A DNA stretch of 64,000 bases from an uncultured Winogradskyella sp. (GTDB lineage Bacteria; Bacteroidota; Bacteroidia; Flavobacteriales; Flavobacteriaceae): assembly GCF_947498005.1 (NCBI RefSeq), contig NZ_CANMIW010000001.1, positions 434,001-498,000 on the forward strand, written 5' to 3'. The notes below the pieces were generated by a model. That model searched no databases and was not told the origin of the DNA. It saw only the letters and a program-made list of their open reading frames with translations. This document shows, piece after piece, positions 1 to 8,470 of the stretch (position 1 is its first letter; each line of letters begins with the position of its first letter). The translations under genes were made by a program, and so were the position numbers.

Positions 1-63
1 TACAAAATCGGAGAAATAGTCATAAATAATGTTATTAATACATACTATTAAAAAAAAGCATAA

Positions 64-71
64 TATTTTTG
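64..71 (+). promoter_or_regulatory. Candidate -7 box of thiL
   Basis: TATTTTTG matches the Bacteroidota -7 consensus TAnnTTTG and lies just upstream of the thiL ATG. No TTG or TTTG is seen at the expected -33 distance, so this is a half-match only. If used, transcription would begin at or next to the start codon. Confidence 0.35.
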
Positions 72-75
72 CAAT

Positions 76-1128
76 ATGATTGAAGATAAAAACCCACAGC
101 GAACACCTTTGAGTGAATTAGGTGAATTTAAACTTATAGAGCATTTAACAGATCATTTTAAAATTACACAAAAATCTACTATTAAAGGAATTGGTGACGA
201 TGCTGCAGTTTTAAATTTTGGTAAGAGTCAAATTGTTGTATCAACCGATTTATTAGTGGAAGGTGTGCATTTCGATTTAAGCTACGCACCATTAAAGCAT
301 CTTGGTTATAAAGCCGTCGTCGTTAATCTATCTGATATTTATGCTATGAATGCCATGGCTACTCAAATTACGGTATCAATTGCGGTTTCTAATCGCTTTC
401 CTTTAGAAGCGTTAGAAGAATTATACGCAGGCATTACTACTGCTGCAAAAATATATAATGTTGATGTAATAGGTGGAGACACAACATCTTCAACCTCTGG
501 ATTAATAATTTCCGTAACAGCAATTGGTAAAGTTGAAAAAGGAAATGAGGTTTTAAGATCCGCAGCTAAACCTAACGATTTATTGGTGGTAACTGGTGAT
601 TTAGGAGGTGCTTTTATGGGATTACAAGTTTTAGAACGCGAAAAAGAAGTTTTTAAGGTTAACCCGAATAATCAGCCAGATTTATCAATGTATACGTACA
701 TTATTGAACGTCAATTAAAACCTGAAGCTCGAAAAGATATTGTGGAATTATTGAAAGAACTGAAGGTAAAGCCAACAAGTATGATTGATGTTAGTGACGG
801 AATATCTTCTGAAATTTTACATTTATGTAAACAAAGTAAAGTGGGAGCTGATGTTTATGAGAATAAAATCCCTTTAGATCCTCAAGTAATCTCTACATGC
901 GAGGAGTTCAATGTAGATAGCACTACGATTGCTTTAAATGGAGGAGAGGATTATGAGTTGTTAATGACAGTGTCTCAAGAAGATTTTCCTAAAATAAAAG
1001 GCAATCCTAATTTAACCGTTATTGGTTATATAACAGAAGAAGATAGAGGTATGCATCTCGTAACGAGAGCAGATGAAAAGATTCCTATAATAGCAAAAGG
1101 TTGGAATGCACTTAAAGATCAATCATAA
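76..1128 (+). CDS. thiL: Thiamine-monophosphate kinase
   Basis: ATP-dependent cytosolic kinase that turns thiamine monophosphate into thiamine diphosphate, the last step of thiamine cofactor synthesis. At 350 residues it has the usual length. It shows the family's N-terminal GIGDDAAVL motif (about residue 40), the STDLLVEGVHF segment and the Asp-rich GGDTT loop (about residue 136), all part of the Mg-ATP site of the PurM/ThiL fold, and a C-terminal MIDVSDG and GGEDYELL. The ATG at 76 is the only sensible start. A TAnnTTTG promoter-like box ends four bases before it, so the message may have almost no leader. No TPP-riboswitch-like leader is visible. The 3' end overlaps the convergent small gene by 17 bp. 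Confidence 0.96.
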   Translation: MIEDKNPQRTPLSELGEFKLIEHLTDHFKITQKSTIKGIGDDAAVLNFGKSQIVVSTDLLVEGVHFDLSYAPLKHLGYKAVVVNLSDIYAMNAMATQITVSIAVSNRFPLEALEELYAGITTAAKIYNVDVIGGDTTSSTSGLIISVTAIGKVEKGNEVLRSAAKPNDLLVVTGDLGGAFMGLQVLEREKEVFKVNPNNQPDLSMYTYIIERQLKPEARKDIVELLKELKVKPTSMIDVSDGISSEILHLCKQSKVGADVYENKIPLDPQVISTCEEFNVDSTTIALNGGEDYELLMTVSQEDFPKIKGNPNLTVIGYITEEDRGMHLVTRADEKIPIIAKGWNALKDQS

Positions 1129-1342
1129 AAAGTTTACGACCCTTTTCTAAACGTTTGTTATGCACCCTGTGCAAAACAGCATTGATTTCTTTGAATTTTG
1201 GTGTTAGTGGAATAAAATGCCCATCACCATCGATAGTCATTTCAGATTTGCAGTTTTTACACTTATACTCTTTTACATGATAAGTAACATTTTTGGAGAC
1301 TTTATAGTCGTGACCAAATAATGAGCAATAAACGTGTTTCAT
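1112..1342 (-). CDS. Small zinc-ribbon-like protein (copy 1)
   Basis: 76-residue protein of unknown function. It has Cys6 followed by FGHDY, then CKNC at residues 28-31; this Cys-x-x-x-x-His plus CxxC spacing suggests a single structural zinc site, somewhat like the small prophage-type DUF1660 proteins (weak comparison). The C-terminal half is basic and helical. It is about half identical to the next gene downstream of it on the map (1423-1665), with the same order of Cys, GH, HVKEY, CxxC, LT and EIN motifs, so the two are tandem paralogues. Its 3' end overlaps thiL. No partner or pathway can be inferred. Confidence 0.7.
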   Translation of the reverse strand: MKHVYCSLFGHDYKVSKNVTYHVKEYKCKNCKSEMTIDGDGHFIPLTPKFKEINAVLHRVHNKRLEKGRKLFMIDL

Positions 1343-1422
1343 TAATTCTTAATTATAGAGGGATTAATATAATTGAGGGTGTAGAAATATATGAATTTAA
1401 GTTGCTAATAAGTTATCAACAC

Positions 1423-1665
1423 TTAATAAATCGACGAACTGATTAGTTTTTGCTGTAAACGTACTGTTCTGTTATTATAAATACGTTCTAATGCTAGATT
1501 GATTTCTTGACGTTTTTCTGTTAACTCCGTAAGTTTCCCTGTACTACTTGTGGTTAATTGTTTTTTACAACAGCTACATGTGTACTCTTTTACATGATGA
1601 GTTACTTTTTTGGTTAATTTATAATTATGACCAAATAAATCGCAATATACTTTTGTAAGTTTCAT
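1423..1665 (-). CDS. Small zinc-ribbon-like protein (copy 2)
   Basis: 80-residue paralogue of the neighbouring 1112-1342 gene. It keeps YCDLFGHNY, THHVKEYTC and the CxxC (CSCC), so the putative Zn ligands are conserved while the C-terminus differs. It starts with ATG and lies 80 bp upstream of copy 1 on the same strand. The spacing allows co-transcription, but no terminator or promoter is clear between them. Function unknown. Confidence 0.7.
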   Translation of the reverse strand: MKLTKVYCDLFGHNYKLTKKVTHHVKEYTCSCCKKQLTTSSTGKLTELTEKRQEINLALERIYNNRTVRLQQKLISSSIY

Positions 1666-1742
1666 AATAAATTGTTTACAAATTATTTGTTAAGAGGAAT
1701 GTAAACTTATGGAAAAAAGCAAAAACAAAACGTTAAAAGGGT

Positions 1743-2519
1743 TTATTTTTCGATAAAACGCATCAATAAGTAAGATAATTCTGATTTATTTTCAATATGA
1801 CTCATATGCCCTTCAGAAAGTTCGTGGTAAATGATATCCGTATTTTCAATTTGAGATTTTATTCTTTCTCCATTTATCAAGGGATCTTTCTTCCCAATGA
1901 TTATTATTTTTTTCGATTTTAAACTTTTAAAGACCTCAAAATAGTCTGGTCTAAGTTTCATGCCTTCTGAAGCAGCAATGTAACCTTGAACAGGTGTTTT
2001 CAATGCTATTTTTAAGGCATTATTGTATTCAGTCTTGTATTTCATTTTGCTTTCAATTGAAAATAAATTCGCAAAAGACATACTTACCAAGTTATTAAAA
2101 TTTGTTTTTACCATTTGATTGGCTCTAGTTCTGAGTGCTTTTTTTTCAGCATCATCGGCTTCAAAGGTAGAATTCATTAAACACAAACCATCTAACAGAT
2201 TTGGTTTAAGTTTTGCTATTGCTAATGCCACATAGCCACCCATTGAGTGACCAATAACTTTTGCTTTATTCATGTTGTTGTGGTCTAAAATTGCAATTAC
2301 CACTTCGGCCATATCTTGCATTGTGTGCACATAACCTAAGCAATCACTTTTGCCGTGACCAAGTAAATCAATGCTTACTACTTGATTGGTACTTGATAAT
2401 TGAGGAATAAAATCATTCCACATTTCTAAGGTTTCTAAAAAACCGTGAAGTAGAACAATGGTTTTACCTATACCTGTAATGGTGTAATTAATATTACTAT
2501 TCTTGTAGCTAAGTGTCAT
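1743..2519 (-). CDS. Alpha/beta-fold hydrolase
   Basis: 258-residue cytosolic alpha/beta hydrolase. The oxyanion-hole motif LLHGF is near residue 24, the nucleophile elbow GHSMGG places Ser92 as the catalytic serine, the acid lies in GKKDPLI (about 211) and the C-terminal GHMSHIE supplies the histidine. No signal peptide is present. The fold covers esterases, lactonases and MenH-like enzymes, and nothing nearby fixes the substrate. A TATCTTTG box lies five bases upstream of the ATG. Confidence is high for the family and low for the reaction. Confidence 0.88.
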   Translation of the reverse strand: MTLSYKNSNINYTITGIGKTIVLLHGFLETLEMWNDFIPQLSSTNQVVSIDLLGHGKSDCLGYVHTMQDMAEVVIAILDHNNMNKAKVIGHSMGGYVALAIAKLKPNLLDGLCLMNSTFEADDAEKKALRTRANQMVKTNFNNLVSMSFANLFSIESKMKYKTEYNNALKIALKTPVQGYIAASEGMKLRPDYFEVFKSLKSKKIIIIGKKDPLINGERIKSQIENTDIIYHELSEGHMSHIENKSELSYLLMRFIEK

Positions 2520-2523
2520 ATGG

Positions 2524-2531
2524 CAAAGATA
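2524..2531 (-). promoter_or_regulatory. Candidate -7 box of the alpha/beta hydrolase gene
   Basis: On the minus strand this reads TATCTTTG, a full match to TAnnTTTG. It ends five bases before the ATG at 2519, so transcription would start at about the start codon. No convincing -33 TTG is seen. Confidence 0.35.
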
Positions 2532-2577
2532 ATTTTTGCAATTGTTTTCCCTTCTAAATTCCCTTATAACATTTTAG

Positions 2578-2585
2578 TATCTTTG
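2578..2585 (+). promoter_or_regulatory. Candidate -7 box of the serine hydrolase-brnQ unit
   Basis: TATCTTTG matches TAnnTTTG and lies 29 bp upstream of the ATG at 2615. The -33 element is not obvious at the usual spacing. Confidence 0.4.
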
Positions 2586-2614
2586 AAAATAATCAAACCT
2601 GAAAATTGAATTCG

Positions 2615-4168
2615 ATGATTTTAAAACATCTTTTTTTAACTATATTTTTTATTTCTGCATATCTATTAAACGCTCAAATTGAAGAAGCGCGCTTAGATAA
2701 ACTCGTTGAAGAAACCTTAACAACGTTTGACGTTCCAGGAATTTCTGTTGGTATTTATAAAGATGGAAAGGTTGTGTATTCTAAAGGTCATGGTGTGCGT
2801 TCATTAACCAATAAAAAGGATATGAATGATGAAACCTTAGTTGGTGTAGCTTCTAATAGTAAAGGTTTTACATGCTTTGCTTTAGCAATGTTAATTGATG
2901 AAGGAAAATTAAATTGGGATGATAAGGTTAGAAAACATATACCAGAATTTCAATTGTACGATGCTTGGGTTACAGAAAATTTTACGGTTAGAGATTTAGT
3001 AACTCACAGAAGTGGTATGGGATTAGGTGCTGGCGATTTAATGTTTTTTCCGGAAGGCAGTGATTTTGATGTTAATGATGTCATCAATAACGTTAAATAC
3101 TTAGAACCTAAAACTTCATTTAGAAGCAAATTTGCATACAATAACAATATGTTTATCATCGCGGGCGAGGTTTTAAAACGTGTCAGTGGTTTGTCTTGGG
3201 AAGAATTTATAGAGACTAAAATTATGAAACCTGTTGGAATGATTAATAGTAAAGCATCTTATAATAGAGTTACAGATAAATCTAATATTATTGATGCACA
3301 CACTATGGCAGAAGGAAAGGTTGTGCAAATTCCGCATGATTGGAGTGAAACTGCAAATCCTGCAGGAGGTATTGTAAGTAATGTTCCAGATATGTTAACT
3401 TGGGCAGCTTTTTTAATGAATGATGCAGTAACCAACACTGGAGAACGTTTGCTAAGCAAAGAACAATTTCATCAACTTTGGCAATTACAAACACCATTAA
3501 ATGTATATCCTAATGATTCTTATAATTCTAATTTTAAAGGTTATGGACTCGGTTGGTTTTTAACTGATGTAAAAGGCGGACACAAACAAGTATATCATAC
3601 GGGAGGTTTGTTAGGTACAGTAACTCAGTTTACTATGATCCCAGATTTAGATTTAGGGATTATAGTATTAACCAACCAAATGAATGGTTCTGCTTTTAAT
3701 ACCATTACCAATACTATTAAGGATGCTTATTTGGGTTATGAAAACCGAAATTGGTTAGAGAAATACGGAAACCGAAATGCAGATTATATAAAATATAACG
3801 ATAGTTTAAAAGCTGATGTTTATACTAAAATAGATAAAGCTCAAAAACTTAAAACCTTACCAAAACCAGAACATATAGTTGGTACGTATACAGATGATTG
3901 GTTTGGAGATATAATAATTTCGCACGAAGCAAAAAAAGGATATGCTATAAAGAGTAAACGTTCCTCAAGATTGTTTGGAGAATTATTACCATTAAATGCA
4001 ACCACTTTTGTTGCAAAATGGAATGATAGAAGTTATGATGCAGACGTGTATGTAAAGTTTACGTTCAATGAAAACGAAGAAGCTGTTTCTGCAACCATGA
4101 AATACATTGCGCCAATAACAGATTTTAGCTTCGATTTTGAAGATTTAAAACTCAAGAAGACAAAATAG
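2615..4168 (+). CDS. Exported serine beta-lactamase-fold hydrolase (S12-like) with DUF3471-type tail
   Basis: Serine hydrolase of the class C beta-lactamase/PBP4*/D-aminopeptidase family. I start it at the ATG at 2615 because the reading frame upstream only offers a TTG, and this ATG opens a clean signal peptide ending LLNAQ. Catalytic motifs are SxxK (SNSK, about residues 80-83), YxN (YNN, about 175) and HTGG late in the domain. The last 100 residues or so form a beta-rich DUF3471-like lipocalin domain. It is likely periplasmic or on the cell surface. The stop codon overlaps the GTG start of brnQ by one base, so the two are translated from one message. This fits, but does not prove, a role in releasing amino acids from peptides. 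Confidence 0.88.
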   Translation: MILKHLFLTIFFISAYLLNAQIEEARLDKLVEETLTTFDVPGISVGIYKDGKVVYSKGHGVRSLTNKKDMNDETLVGVASNSKGFTCFALAMLIDEGKLNWDDKVRKHIPEFQLYDAWVTENFTVRDLVTHRSGMGLGAGDLMFFPEGSDFDVNDVINNVKYLEPKTSFRSKFAYNNNMFIIAGEVLKRVSGLSWEEFIETKIMKPVGMINSKASYNRVTDKSNIIDAHTMAEGKVVQIPHDWSETANPAGGIVSNVPDMLTWAAFLMNDAVTNTGERLLSKEQFHQLWQLQTPLNVYPNDSYNSNFKGYGLGWFLTDVKGGHKQVYHTGGLLGTVTQFTMIPDLDLGIIVLTNQMNGSAFNTITNTIKDAYLGYENRNWLEKYGNRNADYIKYNDSLKADVYTKIDKAQKLKTLPKPEHIVGTYTDDWFGDIIISHEAKKGYAIKSKRSSRLFGELLPLNATTFVAKWNDRSYDADVYVKFTFNENEEAVSATMKYIAPITDFSFDFEDLKLKKTK

Positions 4169-5475
4169 TGGATATAAAACGCAAAGAATTATTAGTTACT
4201 AGTTTTGCATTGTTCTCCTTGTTTTTTGGAGCTGGTAATTTATTAATTCCACCTTTATTGGGTTACAAAGCTGGCGAAAATTGGTTTTGGGTTACTATTG
4301 GTTTTATGATAACAGCAGTAGTGATTCCAATTTTAGGAATTCTTGCTCACGCTAAACTTCAAGGAACATTATTTGATTTTGGTAAAAAAGTATCGCCTAC
4401 ATTTAGTTTAATCTATTGTATTCTAATTTATGTGATTGCTGTGGCCATTCCTTCGCCAAGAACAGCAGCTGCCACTCATGAGATTGCGGTTTTTCCAGCT
4501 TTTGGTACGAGTCCATTATTAACTAGTGCCATCTATTTTTCCTTAGTATTAGTATTTGTGCTTAATCGTTCAAAAATATTAAATCTCATCGGAAAATTTC
4601 TAACGCCATTTATCGTCATCATGTTATTGGCTGTTATTGGTATAGCTTTATTTTCTTCAGAATTTAATACAGGAACTTCACAATTTGAAACACCAATTGT
4701 TACCGGAATATTAGAAGGATACCAAACTTTTGATGCTATTGGAGCAGTCGTTGTTGGAGCAGTTATCATTGTGTCTTTAAATTTTGATAACATGGCTGTT
4801 GAAGCCTATGCATCTAAACGTACGTTAATTAGAAAATCTGGTATTATCGCAGGTTTAGGGCTGTTTGTTATATATGCAGGTTTAATAGCAATTGGAGCTT
4901 ATTATAGTTCAGATATTACGGTAAATGGAGCGTTGAGTAATGATATGCAACGCGCAAACTTATTACGAGCTATTAGTATTTCGTCTTTAGGTAAATTTGG
5001 GAATACTGTTTTAAGTATTCTTATCTCATTGGCATGTTTTACAACAGCTATTGGTATTGTTGCAGGTACAGCAGATTATTTTAAAGGTTTACTTAACGAC
5101 TCTAAGTTGGTGTATGTTATCACTGCGATATTAGCATGTGTTTTGGGTGTTGGTGTTGGTCAATTAGATTTTAACTCTATAATTGTTGTGGCTGTACCAG
5201 TTTTGTTATTAATCTATCCTATCACTATAGTCTTAATTTTATTGAACGTTTTGCCTCAGAAATTGGCGACACCTTTGGTCTTTAGAGTTGTAGTTATAAT
5301 GACGCTTCTATTTAGTATTCCAGATGTGATAGGTTTTATGAGTCCATCAGAAGAATTAAAATCAATAACCAGCTATATTCCTTTTGCAAACTATAGTTTA
5401 GGATGGGTTTTACCTGCTGTAATTTCATTTTTTGGAATCTCTTTCATTCCGAATAGTAAATATTTCAAAAGATAA
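4168..5475 (+). CDS. brnQ: Branched-chain amino-acid transport carrier protein
   Basis: Inner-membrane LIVCS-family symporter that imports leucine, isoleucine and valine with a cation. It has 435 residues, about 12 hydrophobic segments, and the characteristic N-terminus: FALFSLFFGAGNLLIPP near residue 13 followed by the GENWFW loop. The start is GTG in a TAGTG overlap with the upstream hydrolase stop, implying translational coupling. There is no terminator directly after the gene, and aspartate kinase starts 106 bp further on behind its own promoter-like box. Confidence 0.93.
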   Translation: MDIKRKELLVTSFALFSLFFGAGNLLIPPLLGYKAGENWFWVTIGFMITAVVIPILGILAHAKLQGTLFDFGKKVSPTFSLIYCILIYVIAVAIPSPRTAAATHEIAVFPAFGTSPLLTSAIYFSLVLVFVLNRSKILNLIGKFLTPFIVIMLLAVIGIALFSSEFNTGTSQFETPIVTGILEGYQTFDAIGAVVVGAVIIVSLNFDNMAVEAYASKRTLIRKSGIIAGLGLFVIYAGLIAIGAYYSSDITVNGALSNDMQRANLLRAISISSLGKFGNTVLSILISLACFTTAIGIVAGTADYFKGLLNDSKLVYVITAILACVLGVGVGQLDFNSIIVVAVPVLLLIYPITIVLILLNVLPQKLATPLVFRVVVIMTLLFSIPDVIGFMSPSEELKSITSYIPFANYSLGWVLPAVISFFGISFIPNSKYFKR

Positions 5476-5551
5476 TTTTGTTATATAATTAACAATTTGT
5501 GTAAAAAGCAACTATTTTTTTAATTTTTATGTTTATTACAAATGTCAACTC

Positions 5552-5559
5552 TACATTTG
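5552..5559 (+). promoter_or_regulatory. Candidate -7 box of aspartate kinase
   Basis: TACATTTG matches TAnnTTTG, 22 bp before the ATG at 5582. No good -33 TTG at the usual distance. Confidence 0.35.
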
Positions 5560-5581
5560 TTCTCTAAATATTTAAAAAGTT

Positions 5582-6910
5582 ATGTTAGTATATAAGTTTG
5601 GAGGTACTTCTGTTGGTTCTGTAGAAAACATGAACCATGTAAAAGAAATCATTGGTACTAATGGTAAAAAAATTGTGGTGCTGTCTGCAATGTCTGGTAC
5701 AACAAATGCTTTGGTAGAAATTTCTGATTTAATAAAAGAAGGGAATACTGAGTTAGCCCAAAAACAGATTATAGAATTAAACGAAACCTATAAAGAAACC
5801 GTTTCTAACTTAATACAAGATAACGGTTTGCAAAAAGATGTTATTGATTATGTCAATTCTATTTTTGTGTCATTATTAGATAATGTTTCTCAATCGCATT
5901 CAGAATTACTTCATAATTCAATCTTAGCTAATGGGGAATTGCTTTCAACTTATATGTTTAGTAAGTTATTGCAACAACATGGAGTCAGTGCTGCGCTTTT
6001 ACCTGCTTTAGAGTTTATGAGAATTGATAGAGCAAATGAACCTGATAATTTCTACATCAAACAGAATTTAGAACGTTTAATGCAAAATAAAAATGACGCT
6101 GATGTTTATATAACACAGGGTTTTATTTGTTTAGATGTTGATGGAAATATTGCAAATTTACAACGAGGAGGTAGTGATTACACAGCAACCATTATTGGTG
6201 CGGCCATTGAAGCTGAAGAAGTTCAAATTTGGACAGATATTGATGGTTTTCATAACAACGACCCTCGTTTTGTAAATGATACCAAAGCATTATCGCATTT
6301 GTCTTATGATGAAGCTGCTGAGTTGGCTTATTTTGGAGCCAAGATTTTACATCCACAAACCGTAATGCCTGTTCGTAATTTAGATATTCCTTTGCGATTA
6401 AAAAATACAATGGCACCAAATGCGCATGGAACATTAATAACAAATAAAATTCATGGCGAAGGCATAAAAGCTATTGCAGCAAAAGATGGAATTACAGCAA
6501 TAAAAATTAAGTCAGTACGTATGTTATTGGCACACGGATTTTTAAAGAAAGTATTTGAAATTTTTGAGAAGTACGAAACGTCTATCGACATGATTACAAC
6601 GTCTGAAATTGCGGTGTCATTGACCATTGATAACACAACGCATTTAGAAGCTATAACTGAAGAACTAGAGAAGTTTGCAACCGTTGAGGTTGATGATTAT
6701 ATGAGTATTGTTTGTTTGGTAGGTAATCATATTATATATCATCCTGATACGCCAGAACTTTTTCAAGTACTGCAAGACGTTAATGTACGTATGATTGCGT
6801 ATGGTGGAAGTAATAACAATATTTCATTGTTAGTAAACTCTAGTGATAAATTAGAAACCTTACAGAAACTACAACGTTATGTTTTTGAGTCTACTACAGT
6901 AGAGATATAA
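5582..6910 (+). CDS. lysC: Aspartate kinase
   Basis: Cytosolic enzyme phosphorylating L-aspartate, the entry step to lysine, threonine and methionine synthesis. The N-terminus YKFGGTSVGS is the kinase signature, and FICLDVDGNIANLQRGGSDYTA plus WTDIDG supply the catalytic core. Residues from about 310 form paired ACT domains for feedback control (ITAIKIKS, and VCLVGNH near 385). At 442 residues it is a monofunctional enzyme without the homoserine dehydrogenase fusion. A strong bidirectional terminator follows. Which end product inhibits it cannot be read from the sequence. Confidence 0.95.
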   Translation: MLVYKFGGTSVGSVENMNHVKEIIGTNGKKIVVLSAMSGTTNALVEISDLIKEGNTELAQKQIIELNETYKETVSNLIQDNGLQKDVIDYVNSIFVSLLDNVSQSHSELLHNSILANGELLSTYMFSKLLQQHGVSAALLPALEFMRIDRANEPDNFYIKQNLERLMQNKNDADVYITQGFICLDVDGNIANLQRGGSDYTATIIGAAIEAEEVQIWTDIDGFHNNDPRFVNDTKALSHLSYDEAAELAYFGAKILHPQTVMPVRNLDIPLRLKNTMAPNAHGTLITNKIHGEGIKAIAAKDGITAIKIKSVRMLLAHGFLKKVFEIFEKYETSIDMITTSEIAVSLTIDNTTHLEAITEELEKFATVEVDDYMSIVCLVGNHIIYHPDTPELFQVLQDVNVRMIAYGGSNNNISLLVNSSDKLETLQKLQRYVFESTTVEI

Positions 6911-6912
6911 AT

Positions 6913-6949
6913 AAAAAAAAGCGCTTTTTAAAAAGCGCTTTTTTTTTGT
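6913..6949. terminator. Bidirectional rho-independent terminator
   Basis: Stem AAAAAGCGC..GCGCTTTTT with A-tracts and T-tracts on both sides, placed between the convergent lysC and aminopeptidase genes, so it can serve both strands. Confidence 0.9.
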
Positions 6950-6961
6950 TATTAATTAGAA

Positions 6962-8254
6962 TTAAGCATTCATCAAATCCTCAATTTCTTCAGCTTCAAT
7001 AGGAATATTTCCCATTAAATTAAATGGTTCGCCTTGTTCTTGCACAACGACATCATCTTCTAAACGAATACCAAAACCTTCATCAGGAATATAAATTCCA
7101 GGTTCTACCGTAAATACCATATTGGCTTTAATAGGTTCGTGCAGTAAACCATAATCGTGAGTATCTAATCCGATATGATGACTTGTGCCGTGCATGAAAT
7201 ACTTTTTATACGCTGGCCATTTTGGATCCTCATTTTGCACATCAGCTTTGTCTAATAAGCCAAGGTTTAATAGTTGGTCTGTCATAATTTTACCAACTTC
7301 TACGTGGTATGCTTTCCAGAGCGTACCAGGCACTAATAATTTTGTAGCCTCTTTTTTAACATGATTTACAGCATTGTAAACCGCTTTTTGTCGGTCTGTA
7401 AATTTTCCTGACACTGGAATCGTTCGAGATAAATCACTTTTATAATTGGCATATTCTGCAGCAATATCAAATAAGATTAAATCGCCAGCTTTACATTCTT
7501 GATTGTTTTCAATATAATGTAAAACGTTAGCGTTGTTTCCACTTGCAATAATTGGTGTATATGCAAACCCTTTAGAGCGGTTTCTAACAAACTCATGTAG
7601 CAATTCAGCTTCAATTTCATATTCCCAAACACCAGGTTTTACAAATGGTAAAATTCTTCTGAATCCTTTTTCAGTGATATTACAGGCATGCTGCATTAAA
7701 TCTATTTCAATCTGGTCTTTTACAGAACGTAAACGTTGTAAAATAGGATTGCTTTTTGCAACGCTATGCGCAGGATATTTAGCTAATAGCCATTTTGTAA
7801 AACGGTCTTCTCTAGTTTCAGTTTCTACATTAGCTCTATAATGTTCGTTAGTATTAATGTAGAATGTGTCGCAATATGTAGAAAGTTCAGCGATTGTTTT
7901 CTCTAAATCTTGAAGCCATAAAACGGTCTTAATTCCACTAGTTTTAAATGCAGCTTCCTTAGTTAATTTTTCGCCTTCCCAAACTGCGATATGCGCATTA
8001 GTTTCTCTAACAAATAAAACTTCTTTAAAATCTTCATTTGGACAATCTGGAAATAACACCAAAACACTTTCTTCTTGGTCAACGCCACTTAAATAAAAAA
8101 TATCTCTGTGCTGCTCAAAAGGCATTGTGCTGTCTGCACTAATGGGATAAATATCGTTAGAATTAAAAACCGCTAAGCTATTAGGCTTCATTTGCGAAGC
8201 AAAATTTTTGCGATTTTTTATGAAGAGTTTTGAGTCTATTAAATCGTATTTCAT
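6962..8254 (-). CDS. pepP: Xaa-Pro aminopeptidase (M24B)
   Basis: Metallopeptidase removing N-terminal residues that precede proline. An N-terminal creatinase-like domain (residues 1 to about 165) is followed by the pita-bread M24 fold. The dinuclear metal ligands are visible: Asp in LILFDIAAEY, Asp in KSDLSRT, His in GTSHHIGLDTHD, Glu in TVEPGIY and Glu in IRLEDDVVV. No signal peptide, so cytosolic. 430 residues matches PepP. A good promoter lies about 90 bp upstream and the 3' end shares the terminator with lysC. Confidence 0.95.
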   Translation of the reverse strand: MKYDLIDSKLFIKNRKNFASQMKPNSLAVFNSNDIYPISADSTMPFEQHRDIFYLSGVDQEESVLVLFPDCPNEDFKEVLFVRETNAHIAVWEGEKLTKEAAFKTSGIKTVLWLQDLEKTIAELSTYCDTFYINTNEHYRANVETETREDRFTKWLLAKYPAHSVAKSNPILQRLRSVKDQIEIDLMQHACNITEKGFRRILPFVKPGVWEYEIEAELLHEFVRNRSKGFAYTPIIASGNNANVLHYIENNQECKAGDLILFDIAAEYANYKSDLSRTIPVSGKFTDRQKAVYNAVNHVKKEATKLLVPGTLWKAYHVEVGKIMTDQLLNLGLLDKADVQNEDPKWPAYKKYFMHGTSHHIGLDTHDYGLLHEPIKANMVFTVEPGIYIPDEGFGIRLEDDVVVQEQGEPFNLMGNIPIEAEEIEDLMNA

Positions 8255-8341
8255 GATTGTAAAATTTATAGGTAATCACAAGGTGTTCATTAAAAATGAA
8301 TTCTTTGTAAATGTGTATGGTTATTAATTTCAGTTCAATCT

Positions 8342-8372
8342 CAAAGGTAGTGAAACTAAAAATGCAAGCAAA
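8342..8372 (-). promoter_or_regulatory. Promoter of pepP
   Basis: Minus strand reads TTTG (8372-8369), 19 bases, TACCTTTG (8349-8342). Both Bacteroidota elements match with the same spacing as the rplU promoter in this window. It implies a 5' leader of about 80 bases. Confidence 0.65.
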
Positions 8373-8470
8373 AGTCCAAGACTAGAATCTGTTAAAATTT
8401 AAGAGTCTTTTATGACGGTTCGTTTTGAAATGCTTAATTTCATAGCATTAAAAATCCAACCACAAAAATT

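Noticed and set aside
1-75. TPP riboswitch ahead of thiL
   Set aside because: None of the conserved TPP-riboswitch core segments appears in the available 75 bases.
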